DNA from: JAUUSJ01 sp964439395
GTDB taxonomy: Bacteria > Bacillota > Clostridia > Lachnospirales > Lachnospiraceae
Length of the DNA stretch: 51,594 nt
Assembly: GCA_964439395.1 (NCBI GenBank)
Contig: CAYTNV010000028.1
Span: forward strand, 1 to 51,594
Direction of reading: 5' to 3'
Shown: positions 26,656 to 35,635 of the stretch, in pieces
How positions within the stretch are numbered: position 1 is the stretch's first letter
How the letters are laid out: the number at the start of each line of letters is the position of its first letter
Program-made: the position numbers and the translations under genes
Notes under the pieces: generated by a model
The model's database searches: none
The model's input: only the letters and a program-made list of their open reading frames with translations
What the model was told of the DNA's origin: nothing

Positions 26656-27273
26656 ATGAACTATAAGATCTTACCTCTCCTATTTCTCTGCTTTATTTTT
26701 TGTTCCTGCCACGGTTTGAAGAGACACGCTAATATTTCTTCAGAATCTTCCACATCAGTGGAGGAGACAAACATGCAGCAAGAAGATAACTCGGAAGAGG
26801 ACGATGATATTGTATTAGATCCTTCCAAAACTGGAAGTAGTTTTTTTGAAGATGAAAATAAAAAATTTTCAATTACATTGCCAGATACAAATTGGGAAAT
26901 TTCAGAAGAAGATAAAGATTTGACTGCTTTTCAGTCTGATTATGGTTTTATGGATATTACACGTGCAACGGGAGAGGATAATGAAAGTATTCTTCTTCCC
27001 TCTTCAAAGGAAGAACTCACTGCCCTTTTAAAGGAATCTTTCACAGATGTGGATTTTGAAATTTTGGATTTCCAATCCAAAAAACAAAAAGATTCAATAC
27101 AGTACCTCTTCTACTCTATTCACTATAACGGTGGCGAAGCTGCATATAATATAACAAGTATTTATTATACACCCGAAACAAGCTATACAATTACCGCAAT
27201 GCTCACTACTGAGAGCAAAGAAATTTTAAAGGAAGTTACAGCTTCGCTAAAAACATTTAAGGGAGTATTTTAA
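26656..27273 (+). CDS. Putative lipoprotein
   Basis: A 205-residue exported protein. It begins with a short hydrophobic signal and the lipobox-like FCSC, with the lipidated cysteine at 18. An acidic, Ser/Glu-rich linker (about 25-65) leads to a compact domain with KFSITLPDTNWEISEED and a C-terminal TAMLTTESKEILKEVTASLKTF, which resembles the PsbP/DUF1795-like folds of surface lipoproteins. The fold suggestion is tentative. It starts after AAAGGAGA and is the last gene of the PHP operon. Confidence 0.75.
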   Translation: MNYKILPLLFLCFIFCSCHGLKRHANISSESSTSVEETNMQQEDNSEEDDDIVLDPSKTGSSFFEDENKKFSITLPDTNWEISEEDKDLTAFQSDYGFMDITRATGEDNESILLPSSKEELTALLKESFTDVDFEILDFQSKKQKDSIQYLFYSIHYNGGEAAYNITSIYYTPETSYTITAMLTTESKEILKEVTASLKTFKGVF

Positions 27274-27506
27274 CTGTGGGAACAGATGCTAAAAATCTAA
27301 AAAACACCTATTTGCCTTCCCAACTCGTTTCGTTCCCGCAATTTTCGTTATTCCGCCTATTTATGAGGTTCATCACAAACTCGCTGTGCGGGAGCATGCT
27401 CTAAACTCTAAAGCATCCGTAGCGACTTACTCCACTTCTCTATCGTTGGGAGGGCAAATAGGTGTTTCCTGAACTTTCGGCTGTGTATTAGCAACACTCT
27501 GAAAAT
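27274..27506. repeat. 233-bp palindromic element between convergent genes
   Basis: Inverted arms at 27302-27324 and 27445-27467 (AAACACCTATTTGCC and its complement) match at 22 of 23 positions and enclose 120 bases. The outer ends (CTGTGGGAACAGATGC, and CGGCTGTGTATTAGC) match the outer ends of the elements at 29286-29350 and 41231-41312, but the interior differs. No protein is encoded. This is a MITE-like structure, and it could also act as a transcription barrier between the lipoprotein and COG2509 genes. Confidence 0.65.
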
Positions 27507-27535
27507 GATATTCAAAGTTATGCCTCAATAAAATA

Positions 27536-28912
27536 CTAAATTTTCTCTAAAATCTGCCTTGCGACGTATACACCACTCGCCGATGCGTGAGAGAGAGAAT
27601 GTGTCACACCGCTGCCATCTCCGATAATATATAATCCCTTATATTTCTTTGTCTCAAGATTCTTATCTAAATCTACCTCAATATTATAAAATTTCACTTC
27701 AACACCATATAAGAGTGTATCGTCATTCGCTGTTCCAGGCGCAATTTTATCGAGAGCATATATCATCTCCATAATTCCATCCAAAATTCTTTTTGGAAGA
27801 ACAAGGCTTAAATCTCCTGGTGTAGCAGCCAAAGTAGGAGTTACCAAGCCTTCCTCAATACGATTTACTGTACTTCTTCTGCCACGGACTAAATCTCCAA
27901 AACGCTGTACAATAACGCCACCGCCTAACATATTAGAAAGTCTTGCAATACTCTCGCCATATCCATTGCTATCCTTAAATGGATCAGAAAAATGTTTTGC
28001 AACTAGAAGAGCAAAATTCGTATTTTCTGTCTGAAGACTTGGATCCTCATAGCTATGTCCATTTACTGTGACAATTCCGTTTGTATTTTCATTGACGACA
28101 ATTCCATATGGATTCATACAAAAAGTTCGAACATTATCCTCAAATTTTTCTGTGCGATACACAATCTTACTCTCATATAATTCATCTGTTAAATGTGAAA
28201 AGATAACAGCTGGAAGTTCCACACGTACACCGATATCTACACGGTTCGACTTTGTCTCAATCTCAAGTTCCTCACAGATTTTTTCCATCCACTTATTTCC
28301 ACTTCTTCCTACAGATACAATACATTTATCACATTCTGCATTCTGACCATCTTTATAATAGACTCGATATCCCTCTTCCAACACTTCTATTTTTTGAATC
28401 TGTGTGAGAAAATAAAAATCTACTCTTTCTTTTAATTTTGCGTATAAATTTTGTAGTACAACATAATTAATATCCGTTCCAAGATGGCGAACGGAAGCAT
28501 CCAGAAGCTTTAATTTATTTTGGAGGCAAATTTTCTTAAATTCTGTTCCAGCAGTGGAATAAAGCTTCATTCCCTCTCCACCGTTTTCTATATTAATCTT
28601 ATCTACATATTCCATCAGCTCAATAGCCTCTTTTTTGCCGATATACTCATAAAGAGTACCTCCAAAATCATTTGTAATATTATATTTTCCGTCTGAAAAT
28701 GCACCAGCTCCTCCAAATCCACTCATAATTGCACAAGATTTACAGTGAATACAGGTTTTTACTTTTTTCCCATCAATCGGACATTTTCTCTTCTCAAGCG
28801 AATTTCCCGCCTCAAAAATAGCTATTTTCAAATCCTTATTTTTTTGAATTAGCTCATAGGCAGAAAAAATTCCACCAGGTCCCGCCCCGATAATAATAAT
28901 ATCGTATTTCAT
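27536..28912 (-). CDS. COG2509-like FAD-dependent dehydrogenase
   Basis: A 458-residue flavoprotein of unknown substrate. The N-terminal dinucleotide site is IIIGAGPGGIFSAYEL (about 6-21). A cysteine cluster (C44, C54, C57, C60) precedes MSGFGGAGAFSDGK (about 63-76), the hallmark of the COG2509 group. The C-terminal segment has GLYIIGDGSGVTHSLSHASASG, completing the FAD fold. The four cysteines may bind iron-sulfur or zinc; that is an inference. The start was set at ATG 28912, after AAGGAGG; an ATG ten codons upstream lacks a ribosome site. Confidence 0.88.
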   Translation of the reverse strand: MKYDIIIIGAGPGGIFSAYELIQKNKDLKIAIFEAGNSLEKRKCPIDGKKVKTCIHCKSCAIMSGFGGAGAFSDGKYNITNDFGGTLYEYIGKKEAIELMEYVDKINIENGGEGMKLYSTAGTEFKKICLQNKLKLLDASVRHLGTDINYVVLQNLYAKLKERVDFYFLTQIQKIEVLEEGYRVYYKDGQNAECDKCIVSVGRSGNKWMEKICEELEIETKSNRVDIGVRVELPAVIFSHLTDELYESKIVYRTEKFEDNVRTFCMNPYGIVVNENTNGIVTVNGHSYEDPSLQTENTNFALLVAKHFSDPFKDSNGYGESIARLSNMLGGGVIVQRFGDLVRGRRSTVNRIEEGLVTPTLAATPGDLSLVLPKRILDGIMEMIYALDKIAPGTANDDTLLYGVEVKFYNIEVDLDKNLETKKYKGLYIIGDGSGVTHSLSHASASGVYVARQILEKI

Positions 28913-29088
28913 TTTCTTTTCCTCCTTGCGATATCTTATCATTATATTTTGCTTTTCCTTTTTCTTCTATACTCCTATCCTCGGCAAACTTAGACTCGCT
29001 ACTTCATACTTCTCAATATAATATATTCAAAGTATCAAATATCTTACGTCCTATTACCTCACAAAAATAGAACCCGAGTCTTTCAAAA

Positions 29089-29161
29089 ATATACCTTATG
29101 AAACAGTAAAGCTGTTTCTTCACCCAAAGGACATAAGATATAGTATGTCCCAGAGGGTATA
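29089..29161. repeat. Dispersed intergenic repeat with hairpin
   Basis: The sequence ATACCTTATGAAACAG, with the stem AAACAGtaaaGCTGTTT, then GGACATAAGATATAGTATGT and CCCAGAGGGTATA, is an inverted-orientation copy of the module at 24741-24812 and parallels 45047-45180. The 455-bp gap 28913-29367 contains this copy and the next one, and nothing else I can support. Confidence 0.55.
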
Positions 29162-29285
29162 AATTAGTGAAAGAATACGAGTTCTTATGTAGTCACTTCT
29201 CTTTTTTATTATACTGTTATTTTTTTATAACTGTCAAGTTTTTTTCATTAGAATCCATCGAAATCAACTTTCACAGTTTTTTAGC

Positions 29286-29350
29286 CAGTGAGAACAGACA
29301 CTGAAAGAGCAATCAGGTATACGCTCTCTCGGCTATGTATTGGCGAAACA
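29286..29350. repeat. Degenerate copy of the 41231-41312 palindrome
   Basis: CAGTGAGAACAGACACTGA, AGAGCAATCAGGTAT, CGCTCTCTCGGCTATGT and ATTGGCGAAACA follow the same order as the element at 41231-41312, but the left arm has decayed. It lies just after the stop codon of the metallo-beta-lactamase-fold gene. Confidence 0.6.
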
Positions 29351-29367
29351 TTATTTTCTCCCGATTC

Positions 29368-30168
29368 CTATAATTTAAAAGTTTCCAAATCATCTGGTAC
29401 ATATACCTCTCCGCTAAAATACAGCTTGGCTTCTCTTGTGTATAACTCCTTTCGCTCTCCAAAAGTCGCCTCCTCTGTGTGATACAAAATTAAATTCTCC
29501 ACACCTAATCCTTCTGCTAATATAGCCGCATCCTTAGCGGTAGAATGATGCTTTTCATATGGCTTAAAAATATCAGCTTGGTCATAGAGACAAAAAGCCT
29601 CATGCATAAGCCATGTGCTATTTTTCGCATACTTTTCCTCACATTCCTTATATGGTTCATCTCCACAGCAAGTTAATTTCTCTTTTTTACTTAACTGCAT
29701 TGTAAATCCAAACTGCTTATCTTTTGTTGACTGAATATCAAAAAATGTCACTCTCTTGCCTAAAATTTCGTATTCCTCTCCATCCTCCACGGTCATTAAG
29801 TGAATTCTTTTTCCAACCATCTTTGCCTGTTTTTTTATAAGAAGCATATTGGATAATTTTTTCAAAATTTTAATCACCTCATCATGTGCGTATATATTGA
29901 CATCTCCCTCCATCTTACCTGCCACCATATTTTGTGCAAAGAGACGAATCATCCAAATCATTCCTGTAATATGGTCGATATGCTTATGTGTCACAAAAAT
30001 ATCCCTTATATCTCTCCAATCGATCTTCGCTTTTTTTAACTGTTGCATAATGCCGTTTCCGCCACCAGCATCTACCATAAAATATTTATCATCTTCGCTT
30101 AGAACAAAGCATGTATTATAATACTTTGTCACCATTGCATTTCCTGTTCCCAATACCGTAAGTTTCAT
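29368..30168 (-). CDS. Metallo-beta-lactamase-fold hydrolase (RNase Z-like)
   Basis: A 266-residue protein with the metal-binding motif HKHIDH (about 61-66) after IRDIFVT, an early VLGTGNA loop and the VDAGGG turn, as in RNase Z/ElaC relatives. The later histidines (in TWLMHEAF and HHSTAKDAA) complete the dinuclear zinc site. The true tRNase Z exosite arm is not evident, so the substrate is left open. It lies downstream of dctP with a terminator in between and starts after AGAAAAGAA. Confidence 0.82.
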   Translation of the reverse strand: MKLTVLGTGNAMVTKYYNTCFVLSEDDKYFMVDAGGGNGIMQQLKKAKIDWRDIRDIFVTHKHIDHITGMIWMIRLFAQNMVAGKMEGDVNIYAHDEVIKILKKLSNMLLIKKQAKMVGKRIHLMTVEDGEEYEILGKRVTFFDIQSTKDKQFGFTMQLSKKEKLTCCGDEPYKECEEKYAKNSTWLMHEAFCLYDQADIFKPYEKHHSTAKDAAILAEGLGVENLILYHTEEATFGERKELYTREAKLYFSGEVYVPDDLETFKL

Positions 30169-30324
30169 TTTCTTTTCTCCATCATTATCCTTTTTTCTCG
30201 TTAAAACTATTGTCTATATCTTTTTATTTAATTTTACCATGGGATTTTTTATTTTACAACTCTTTTAGTATTTCCCATAACCAGCTTCTCAAGTCATTAT
30301 GCCAGCCATTGTGAAGAAAGAAAA

Positions 30325-30369
30325 ATAGGAGAGACATCCCCTCTCATTTCTAAGAAAGAATGTCCCTAT
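30325..30369 (-). terminator. Terminator after dctP
   Basis: On the minus strand ATAGGGACAT (starting at 30369) pairs with ATGTC...CCTAT, with a 3-base bulge, and is followed by TTTTTC. It would end the aroD-dctQMP transcript just after the dctP stop codon. Confidence 0.5.
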
Positions 30370-30374
30370 CTTAT

Positions 30375-31385
30375 CTACTCACCAAGATATGCCTTCACAA
30401 TATCCTCGCTCACACTCTTTTTAATTTTATCGTAGACTGGCTGTGCCGCCTCGCGGATCTCAGCCTTTGTCTCGTCATCTAATGTCACAATCTCTGTTCC
30501 ACTATCCTCAATTATCTTAATTCGGTCTGCGATTCTATCATCGGATGCCTGTCTTGCCTCTTCTTTCGCAAGCTTGGCCGCCTCATCGATAATTTCCTGC
30601 TGCTCTTTTGTCAATTCCTGATAAAAATCATCACTCACAATAAGAGAAATCAAATGAGGAAGATGATTTGTCTCTACTACATAATCTTGTTGCTCGTATA
30701 ATTTACTGGAAACGATAACCTCGTAAGGATTTTCCTGTGCGTCGATTGTTCCTTGCTGAAGTCCGATATAAACTTCACTAAATGTCATAGGAGTTGGGTT
30801 TGCTTTTAACATTTTCCAAAAATCCATATGGAAAGAGTTCTCCATTGTACGAATTTTTTGTCCCTTGAAATCTCCAAATTTCTCAATCTTTTTATTTGTG
30901 GACATAACACGAAATCCCTGATCCGCATATCCGAGTAAACGATATCCACCTTTTAAGTAAACCTGCTCCATGAGAGAGTAGAACTCCTGTCCGTCCACAC
31001 ACTCGCGAACCTCCTCAATTGTGTCAAATACACAAGGCATATCAAAAATAGCTGTGTCAGGCAAGAATGTAACTTGTGGCGCTGTATTTTGCACAACGAA
31101 CGGGATATCCCCGTCCTTACATGTCTCAAGAAGCTCTCTGTCTCCACCAATTGTACTGTTTGGATAAACCTGAATTTTCATTTTTCCATCGCTTAATCTG
31201 CTCACCTCATCGGCAAATTTCTGCGCATAAATCTGTGTTACGGTATCCTCTGGGCTGGATGTTCCAAGAGGCCAGGCATAGCGCTGCACCTCACTATCTC
31301 CCTGATTATTAGAGCAGCCCAAAATTCCCACTGCGAGAAGAGCGATTAATCCAATTGCTACTAGCTTTTTTAATCTCAATCTCAT
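30375..31385 (-). CDS. dctP: TRAP transporter substrate-binding lipoprotein DctP
   Basis: Extracytoplasmic solute receptor of a tripartite ATP-independent periplasmic (TRAP) transporter. The 336-residue product has a lipoprotein signal with lipobox ILGC (C24), so it is anchored outside the membrane. The DctP fold is shown by GDRELLETCKDGDIPF, the ligand-binding arginine in KIRTMEN (R179) and EVYIGLQQGTIDAQENP (about 204-220). TRAP receptors usually bind carboxylates through that arginine. It is the last gene after dctQ and dctM. Because the operon starts with 3-dehydroquinate dehydratase, shikimate or quinate is the likely ligand; this is inferred, not shown. Confidence 0.93.
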   Translation of the reverse strand: MRLRLKKLVAIGLIALLAVGILGCSNNQGDSEVQRYAWPLGTSSPEDTVTQIYAQKFADEVSRLSDGKMKIQVYPNSTIGGDRELLETCKDGDIPFVVQNTAPQVTFLPDTAIFDMPCVFDTIEEVRECVDGQEFYSLMEQVYLKGGYRLLGYADQGFRVMSTNKKIEKFGDFKGQKIRTMENSFHMDFWKMLKANPTPMTFSEVYIGLQQGTIDAQENPYEVIVSSKLYEQQDYVVETNHLPHLISLIVSDDFYQELTKEQQEIIDEAAKLAKEEARQASDDRIADRIKIIEDSGTEIVTLDDETKAEIREAAQPVYDKIKKSVSEDIVKAYLGE

Positions 31386-31396
31386 AACCTTCCCTC

Positions 31397-32686
31397 CTAT
31401 AAAAGTGCCAAACTAATCTGTGGTATAAATGTAATAAAGAGTAATGCCAATAGAAAAAAGCCAATAAGCGGCATCGCCTTTTTTGCGATTTCCATAACTG
31501 GCACATCGGTTAATGAGCTTGCCACAAAGAGGTTTACTCCGATTGGGGGAGTTACAAAACCAACAGCAAGGTTTACAACCATCATAACACCAAAATGAAT
31601 TGGATTCATACCGATATTAGAAACAATTGGAACCAAAATCGGCGATAAAATAAGAATTGCTGGCGTTGTATCCATAACCATACCAACCAATAACAAAAAT
31701 ATATTGATAACTAAAAGTAGAAGAACCTCATTTGTAAAATTGGCAGAAATCCAAGTGCTAATCTGCTGTGGAACCTGCATTAATGTGAGTACTCTTGAGA
31801 ATGCAATGGAAGCCGCCAAAATAAATAAAAGTGGGCTATAAGTTCTAACACCCTCTACTAAAATGTCCCAAATATCTTTTAGCTTAATTGTTCTATAAAC
31901 AAAGATACTAATAATCAATGAATAAAATACAGAGATAACAGCCGCTTCTGTCGGAGATGCCACACCTGTATAAATACATCCCAAAATAATAACTGGACTA
32001 AGGAGAGCAAAACAACTTTCCTTTAATACAGAAAACAATCCCTTTTTGTGAAGCTCATCTACAACCTTAGCGATTTTTTCTTTATCCTCTCCATTTTTCT
32101 TACAATAAAAAATTGCATAAATCATAAGAAGTGCCGCAATCAATAATCCTGGAATAATACCCGCTAAGAATAAATCACTGACAGACTCTCCCGATGCCAT
32201 ACCAAACATAATAAATGGAATACTAGGCGGAATAATAACACCTAATCCTCCCGCCACCGCCACAATCGCTGTGGCAAACTTCTTATCATATCCGAGTTCT
32301 GATAAAATTGGGATTGTCATACTTCCAACTGCCGCAACAGTCGCAGGAGCCGAGCCTGAAATTGCACCGTAAAAAAGACAGGTTACAATAACTGCACAAG
32401 GCATACCTGCTGTCAATTTTCCCAAAAAATAGGAAAATACATCAAAAAGTTTTTTAGAAATACCACCTTTTGCCATAATAATACCAGATAATACGAACAT
32501 CGGTACCGCAAGAAGTGGGAAACTGTCAATTCCTCCTAGCATAGAACGAATAACAAACTGTCCACTCGCTGTGAAGGAGGCGTCAAATGCACTCGGTAAA
32601 ATAGCTGCAATTCCAAGTGAAATACCAATCGGAATGGCGATAACCATACATACGACAAATGCGATAAAAATTGCAATCGGTGACAT
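31397..32686 (-). CDS. dctM: TRAP transporter large permease DctM
   Basis: Twelve-helix sodium-coupled permease that carries the substrate delivered by DctP. The 429-residue length fits the family, with the signature MPCAVIVTCLFYGAISGSAPAT (about 95-116) split around the conserved ISGSAPATVAAVG, and later IMDTTPAI- and FVTPPIGVNLF-like motifs. The start codon shares one base with the dctQ stop (TAATG), indicating translational coupling. dctP follows after 11 bases. Confidence 0.94.
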   Translation of the reverse strand: MSPIAIFIAFVVCMVIAIPIGISLGIAAILPSAFDASFTASGQFVIRSMLGGIDSFPLLAVPMFVLSGIIMAKGGISKKLFDVFSYFLGKLTAGMPCAVIVTCLFYGAISGSAPATVAAVGSMTIPILSELGYDKKFATAIVAVAGGLGVIIPPSIPFIMFGMASGESVSDLFLAGIIPGLLIAALLMIYAIFYCKKNGEDKEKIAKVVDELHKKGLFSVLKESCFALLSPVIILGCIYTGVASPTEAAVISVFYSLIISIFVYRTIKLKDIWDILVEGVRTYSPLLFILAASIAFSRVLTLMQVPQQISTWISANFTNEVLLLLVINIFLLLVGMVMDTTPAILILSPILVPIVSNIGMNPIHFGVMMVVNLAVGFVTPPIGVNLFVASSLTDVPVMEIAKKAMPLIGFFLLALLFITFIPQISLALL

Positions 32687-33189
32687 TATTTATTCTCCTC
32701 CTCTTTCTTATCTTTTCCAAGCAATATTTTAAACTCTGCAATCCATCTTTGCACAATACGAATCGATACTAAAATAAAACTTATAAGCGGTGCTGCCTGA
32801 ATATAGTACATTGGTATTCCGCAAGCTGGACTTACCTGTCCACTCTCAATGGCAGAGCGCAAATATAAAACTGCAAATGGAATTAAATAAATAAAAAATA
32901 TAATCTCGATTGTATGATTTACAATTTTAAACAATGCCTTTCCCCTCTTTGGAAACGCCGCAACAAATTGCTCAATTTTAATAGAAATACATTTTTTAGT
33001 GCAATAGCTCACACTAATAAATCCCGACCAAATGAAAAGATATCTTGTAATCTCCTCTGACCAGGATAGAGAGGCCCCAAATGCGTATCTCGATAATACC
33101 TGCACACCCATAATTAAAGTCATTGCCAACAAGAAAATAACCATCAAAAATTCCTCTAGATTATTATCCAGCCACTTTATGATCTTCAT
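32686..33189 (-). CDS. dctQ: TRAP transporter small permease DctQ
   Basis: Small membrane subunit, 167 residues, with four predicted helices (about 13-32, 48-65, 86-107 and 128-147). It has the family WSEEITRYLFIWSGFISVSY segment in helix 2 and a basic, charged C-terminus. The start was set at ATG 33189, nine bases after AGGAGG; an ATG seven codons upstream contains the ribosome site in its coding sequence. It lies 224 bases after aroD copy 1, and the gap contains no promoter that I can identify, so co-transcription with aroD is likely. Confidence 0.92.
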   Translation of the reverse strand: MKIIKWLDNNLEEFLMVIFLLAMTLIMGVQVLSRYAFGASLSWSEEITRYLFIWSGFISVSYCTKKCISIKIEQFVAAFPKRGKALFKIVNHTIEIIFFIYLIPFAVLYLRSAIESGQVSPACGIPMYYIQAAPLISFILVSIRIVQRWIAEFKILLGKDKKEEENK

Positions 33190-33413
33190 AAATCTTATCC
33201 TCCTTCGCATATTTTATTTGTTTTATAAAAATCCCCATATTTCTGATATATTTTTGCCCTAACCTAAAATCTATCTTTAACCCAAACTCAATTCTCTGTC
33301 CCCACCCCATCTTTATAATTTAAATATCCAGCTAAAACTTCACTCGCTTTTCAAACGGACAAATCTGCTTTGCAGGCATACCCATAAAAGAAATTCTTTC
33401 ACTGTATCTAATT

Positions 33414-34175
33414 TTATAAACTCTTATGTAGCATAGAAAGCACTTGACTCAAATCCTCCACACCCATCTGTCCAGGTGCAGACGCCTTCTTTGCCGCTCC
33501 AAATGTCAGACAAGAACCAAACACCTCTCCACAAATTCGACTAAGCACACCAGTTCTTGCCATCGACATTGTGATAATTGGACGGTCTGCATAGAAACTT
33601 CTCATTTTCTCTGTGGCAGATAACAGTGTTAAAACATCAAGCTTTGACTTTGGCATCACCGCAATTTTAGGAATATCAGCACCTAAATCCTGCATTTTAC
33701 GAAGCCGATAAATAATATCTTCCTCAGCTGGCGTCTTATCAAAGTCATGATTCGATGCCACTACTTTCACACCATTTTCATGTGCAACCGCAATGATATC
33801 TCTCACAATCTTATCACCCGTAAAAGCCTCCACATCAATCAAATCCACAAGTTTTGTCTTAGCAATCTCTTCATTCAAAGTTGCGTAGGTTTCCCTAGAA
33901 ATCTCACGCTCTCCACCTTCTTTGGCAGTTCGAAATGTAAATAAAATCGGAATCTCTTTGAGTACTTCCCGAAGTGCTGCCAAGGTATCTTTTACCTTTT
34001 CCATTTCAAATACATCCTCAAACCAATCTACTCTCCACTCCACCAAATCTACTGGAATATTTAAAAAGTTTTTTGCCTCCTCAAGGATATTTTCTCTTGT
34101 CACTGCGACAATCGGAACACAGATTTTTGGAATTCCATCTCCAAGCACGACATTTCTAACTTGTACTGTACTCAT
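33414..34175 (-). CDS. aroD: Type I 3-dehydroquinate dehydratase, copy 1
   Basis: Dehydrates 3-dehydroquinate to 3-dehydroshikimate through a Schiff base. The 253-residue product keeps every active-site residue at the numbering of the enterobacterial enzyme: E46 and R48, E86, H143 (SNHDF), K170 (PKIAVMP), R213, S232 and Q236. It is about 80% identical to copy 2 (51 differences in 253). It is the first gene of a transcript with dctQ, dctM and dctP, preceded by a strong promoter and a motif shared with the TIM-barrel gene. Type I enzymes serve biosynthesis or catabolism; the transporter linkage favours catabolism. Confidence 0.95.
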   Translation of the reverse strand: MSTVQVRNVVLGDGIPKICVPIVAVTRENILEEAKNFLNIPVDLVEWRVDWFEDVFEMEKVKDTLAALREVLKEIPILFTFRTAKEGGEREISRETYATLNEEIAKTKLVDLIDVEAFTGDKIVRDIIAVAHENGVKVVASNHDFDKTPAEEDIIYRLRKMQDLGADIPKIAVMPKSKLDVLTLLSATEKMRSFYADRPIITMSMARTGVLSRICGEVFGSCLTFGAAKKASAPGQMGVEDLSQVLSMLHKSL

Positions 34176-34401
34176 ACTTTTTCTCTCCCATCATAAAATT
34201 TATTGCTTTTTTTGACTTTTTCATAAACCTAAGAAAAGAGAGATTCTTATCTTCCAAGAATGTCTCCATCCTCTTGCCATTAGATATCTCTTACATCTAA
34301 ACTGCAATTTTTCTGATAAAGAATCCCTCTTAACTAAAATCAACCTACTAGCATCATATACTTTCATATGAAAGCCTTTTTCCACTGCAATACTTTAAAT
34401 G

Positions 34402-34430
34402 ATTATACCTCTTTTTCTCAAACTTGCCAA
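34402..34430 (-). promoter_or_regulatory. Promoter of the aroD-dctQMP operon
   Basis: On the minus strand TTGGCA is followed after exactly 17 bases by TATAAT. The predicted start of transcription is near 34395, giving a leader of about 220 bases. The shared 19-bp motif lies six bases upstream of the -35 box. Confidence 0.7.
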
Positions 34431-34436
34431 TAGAAC

Positions 34437-34455
34437 TTATAGAATTTTACTATCA
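34437..34455. promoter_or_regulatory. Candidate LysR operator, site 2
   Basis: TTATAGAATTTTACTATCA agrees at 17 of 19 positions with TTATAGAATTTTTCAATCA at 40154-40172. It contains an ATAG-N7-CTAT dyad with T-N11-A spacing, as LysR-type regulators prefer, and lies immediately upstream of the aroD promoter. Confidence 0.5.
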
Positions 34456-34832
34456 CAAATCATAAGTTTTTTCTATTATTCTATATTACTTCATAGTCTA
34501 AATCTGGAATAATTTCTATTCTTCCATTTTCTCTCTTATTGTTAAAAAAAACACAATCATTTTTAAAAAGATAGAACTACTATTCAGGTATCACTATAAA
34601 TGAAAATGTCCATACTCACAGCACTCTTGCAATTGCCGCTATATTTGTACAGCAACGGCATAAACTCGACAACGAAATCAACTATTTCCATCTATTTTTA
34701 TCCAAGCTATCCCTCTGCATAGCACCTCATATCTTTTTGTTAAAAAATTTTATCAAATCAAACTTCCTTTTATATTTAAACTTCTTTGTATGCTATTCTT
34801 GAAAAAATCTTATATTCCTCTTATTATTCCCC
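34456..34832. other. Intergenic DNA between the two aroD genes
   Basis: Together with 34176-34436 this forms a 657-bp gap, the longest in the window. I see no reading frame with a ribosome site, no strong terminator after aroD copy 2 and no member of the repeat families. It may be the remains of a gene lost after aroD duplication, or an untranslated regulatory leader; neither is shown by the sequence. Confidence 0.4.
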
Positions 34833-35594
34833 TTATAAACTCTTATGCAATAATCCAAGTACCTGATTCAAATCCTCCACTCCCATCTGCCCAGGTGCAG
34901 AAGCTTTTTTTGCAGCCCCAAAAGTAAGACAAGAACCAAACACCTCACCGCAGAGACGGCTGATTACACCCGTTCCAGCCATAGACATTGTAATAACGGG
35001 ACGATCTGCATAGAAGCTTCTCATTTTTTCCGTGGCAGAGAGCAATGTAATAACATCCAATTTAGATTGTGGCATAACAGCGATTTTAGGAATATCTGCT
35101 CCTAATTCCTGCATCTTGCGAAGTCTAAAGATAATATCATCTTCCGCTGGAGTCTTATCAAAATCATGATTTGATGCCACTACTTTCACCCCATACTCAT
35201 GAGCAGTGTTGATGATATCTTTTACAATCTCATCTCCTGTAAATGCCTCTACATCGATGAAATCTGCATATCCAGTTTTAGCTATCTCTTTATTTAGATT
35301 TGCGTAAACACTAGGCTCAATCTCCTTTTCGCCGCCTTCCTTTGCTGTACGGAAAGTAAATAAAATAGGAATGTCCAAAAGTACCTCTCTAAGACCAACT
35401 AAAACGTCCTTTACTTTTTCAATATCAAAAACATCGCAAAACCAGTCAGCTCTCCACTCCACTACATCTACGGGAATATTACAAAAAGTAGCTGCCTCCT
35501 CCACGATGCTTTCTTTTGTCGTGCCAACAATTGGGACACAAATTTTAGGAATTCCCTCGCCGATTACGGTATTTCTAACCTTTACTGTATTCAT
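34833..35594 (-). CDS. aroD: Type I 3-dehydroquinate dehydratase, copy 2
   Basis: A second complete 253-residue enzyme, collinear with copy 1 without a single insertion or deletion. It keeps E46, R48, E86, H143, K170, R213, S232 and Q236, so both copies should be active. The substitutions are mostly in surface helices (91-130). The segment 140-240 is nearly identical. It lies downstream of the shikimate dehydrogenase gene, but a strong terminator and a repeat element separate them. Its own promoter is unclear. Confidence 0.95.
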   Translation of the reverse strand: MNTVKVRNTVIGEGIPKICVPIVGTTKESIVEEAATFCNIPVDVVEWRADWFCDVFDIEKVKDVLVGLREVLLDIPILFTFRTAKEGGEKEIEPSVYANLNKEIAKTGYADFIDVEAFTGDEIVKDIINTAHEYGVKVVASNHDFDKTPAEDDIIFRLRKMQELGADIPKIAVMPQSKLDVITLLSATEKMRSFYADRPVITMSMAGTGVISRLCGEVFGSCLTFGAAKKASAPGQMGVEDLNQVLGLLHKSL

Positions 35595-35635
35595 ATTGTT
35601 CTCCTCTTCCTAATAATATAAAACTAATATATCCT

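Noticed and set aside
30375..33189. Sialic acid or C4-dicarboxylate TRAP system
   Set aside because: The family fold alone does not define the ligand; linkage to aroD and aroE favours shikimate or quinate, and no sialic acid or dicarboxylate genes are nearby.
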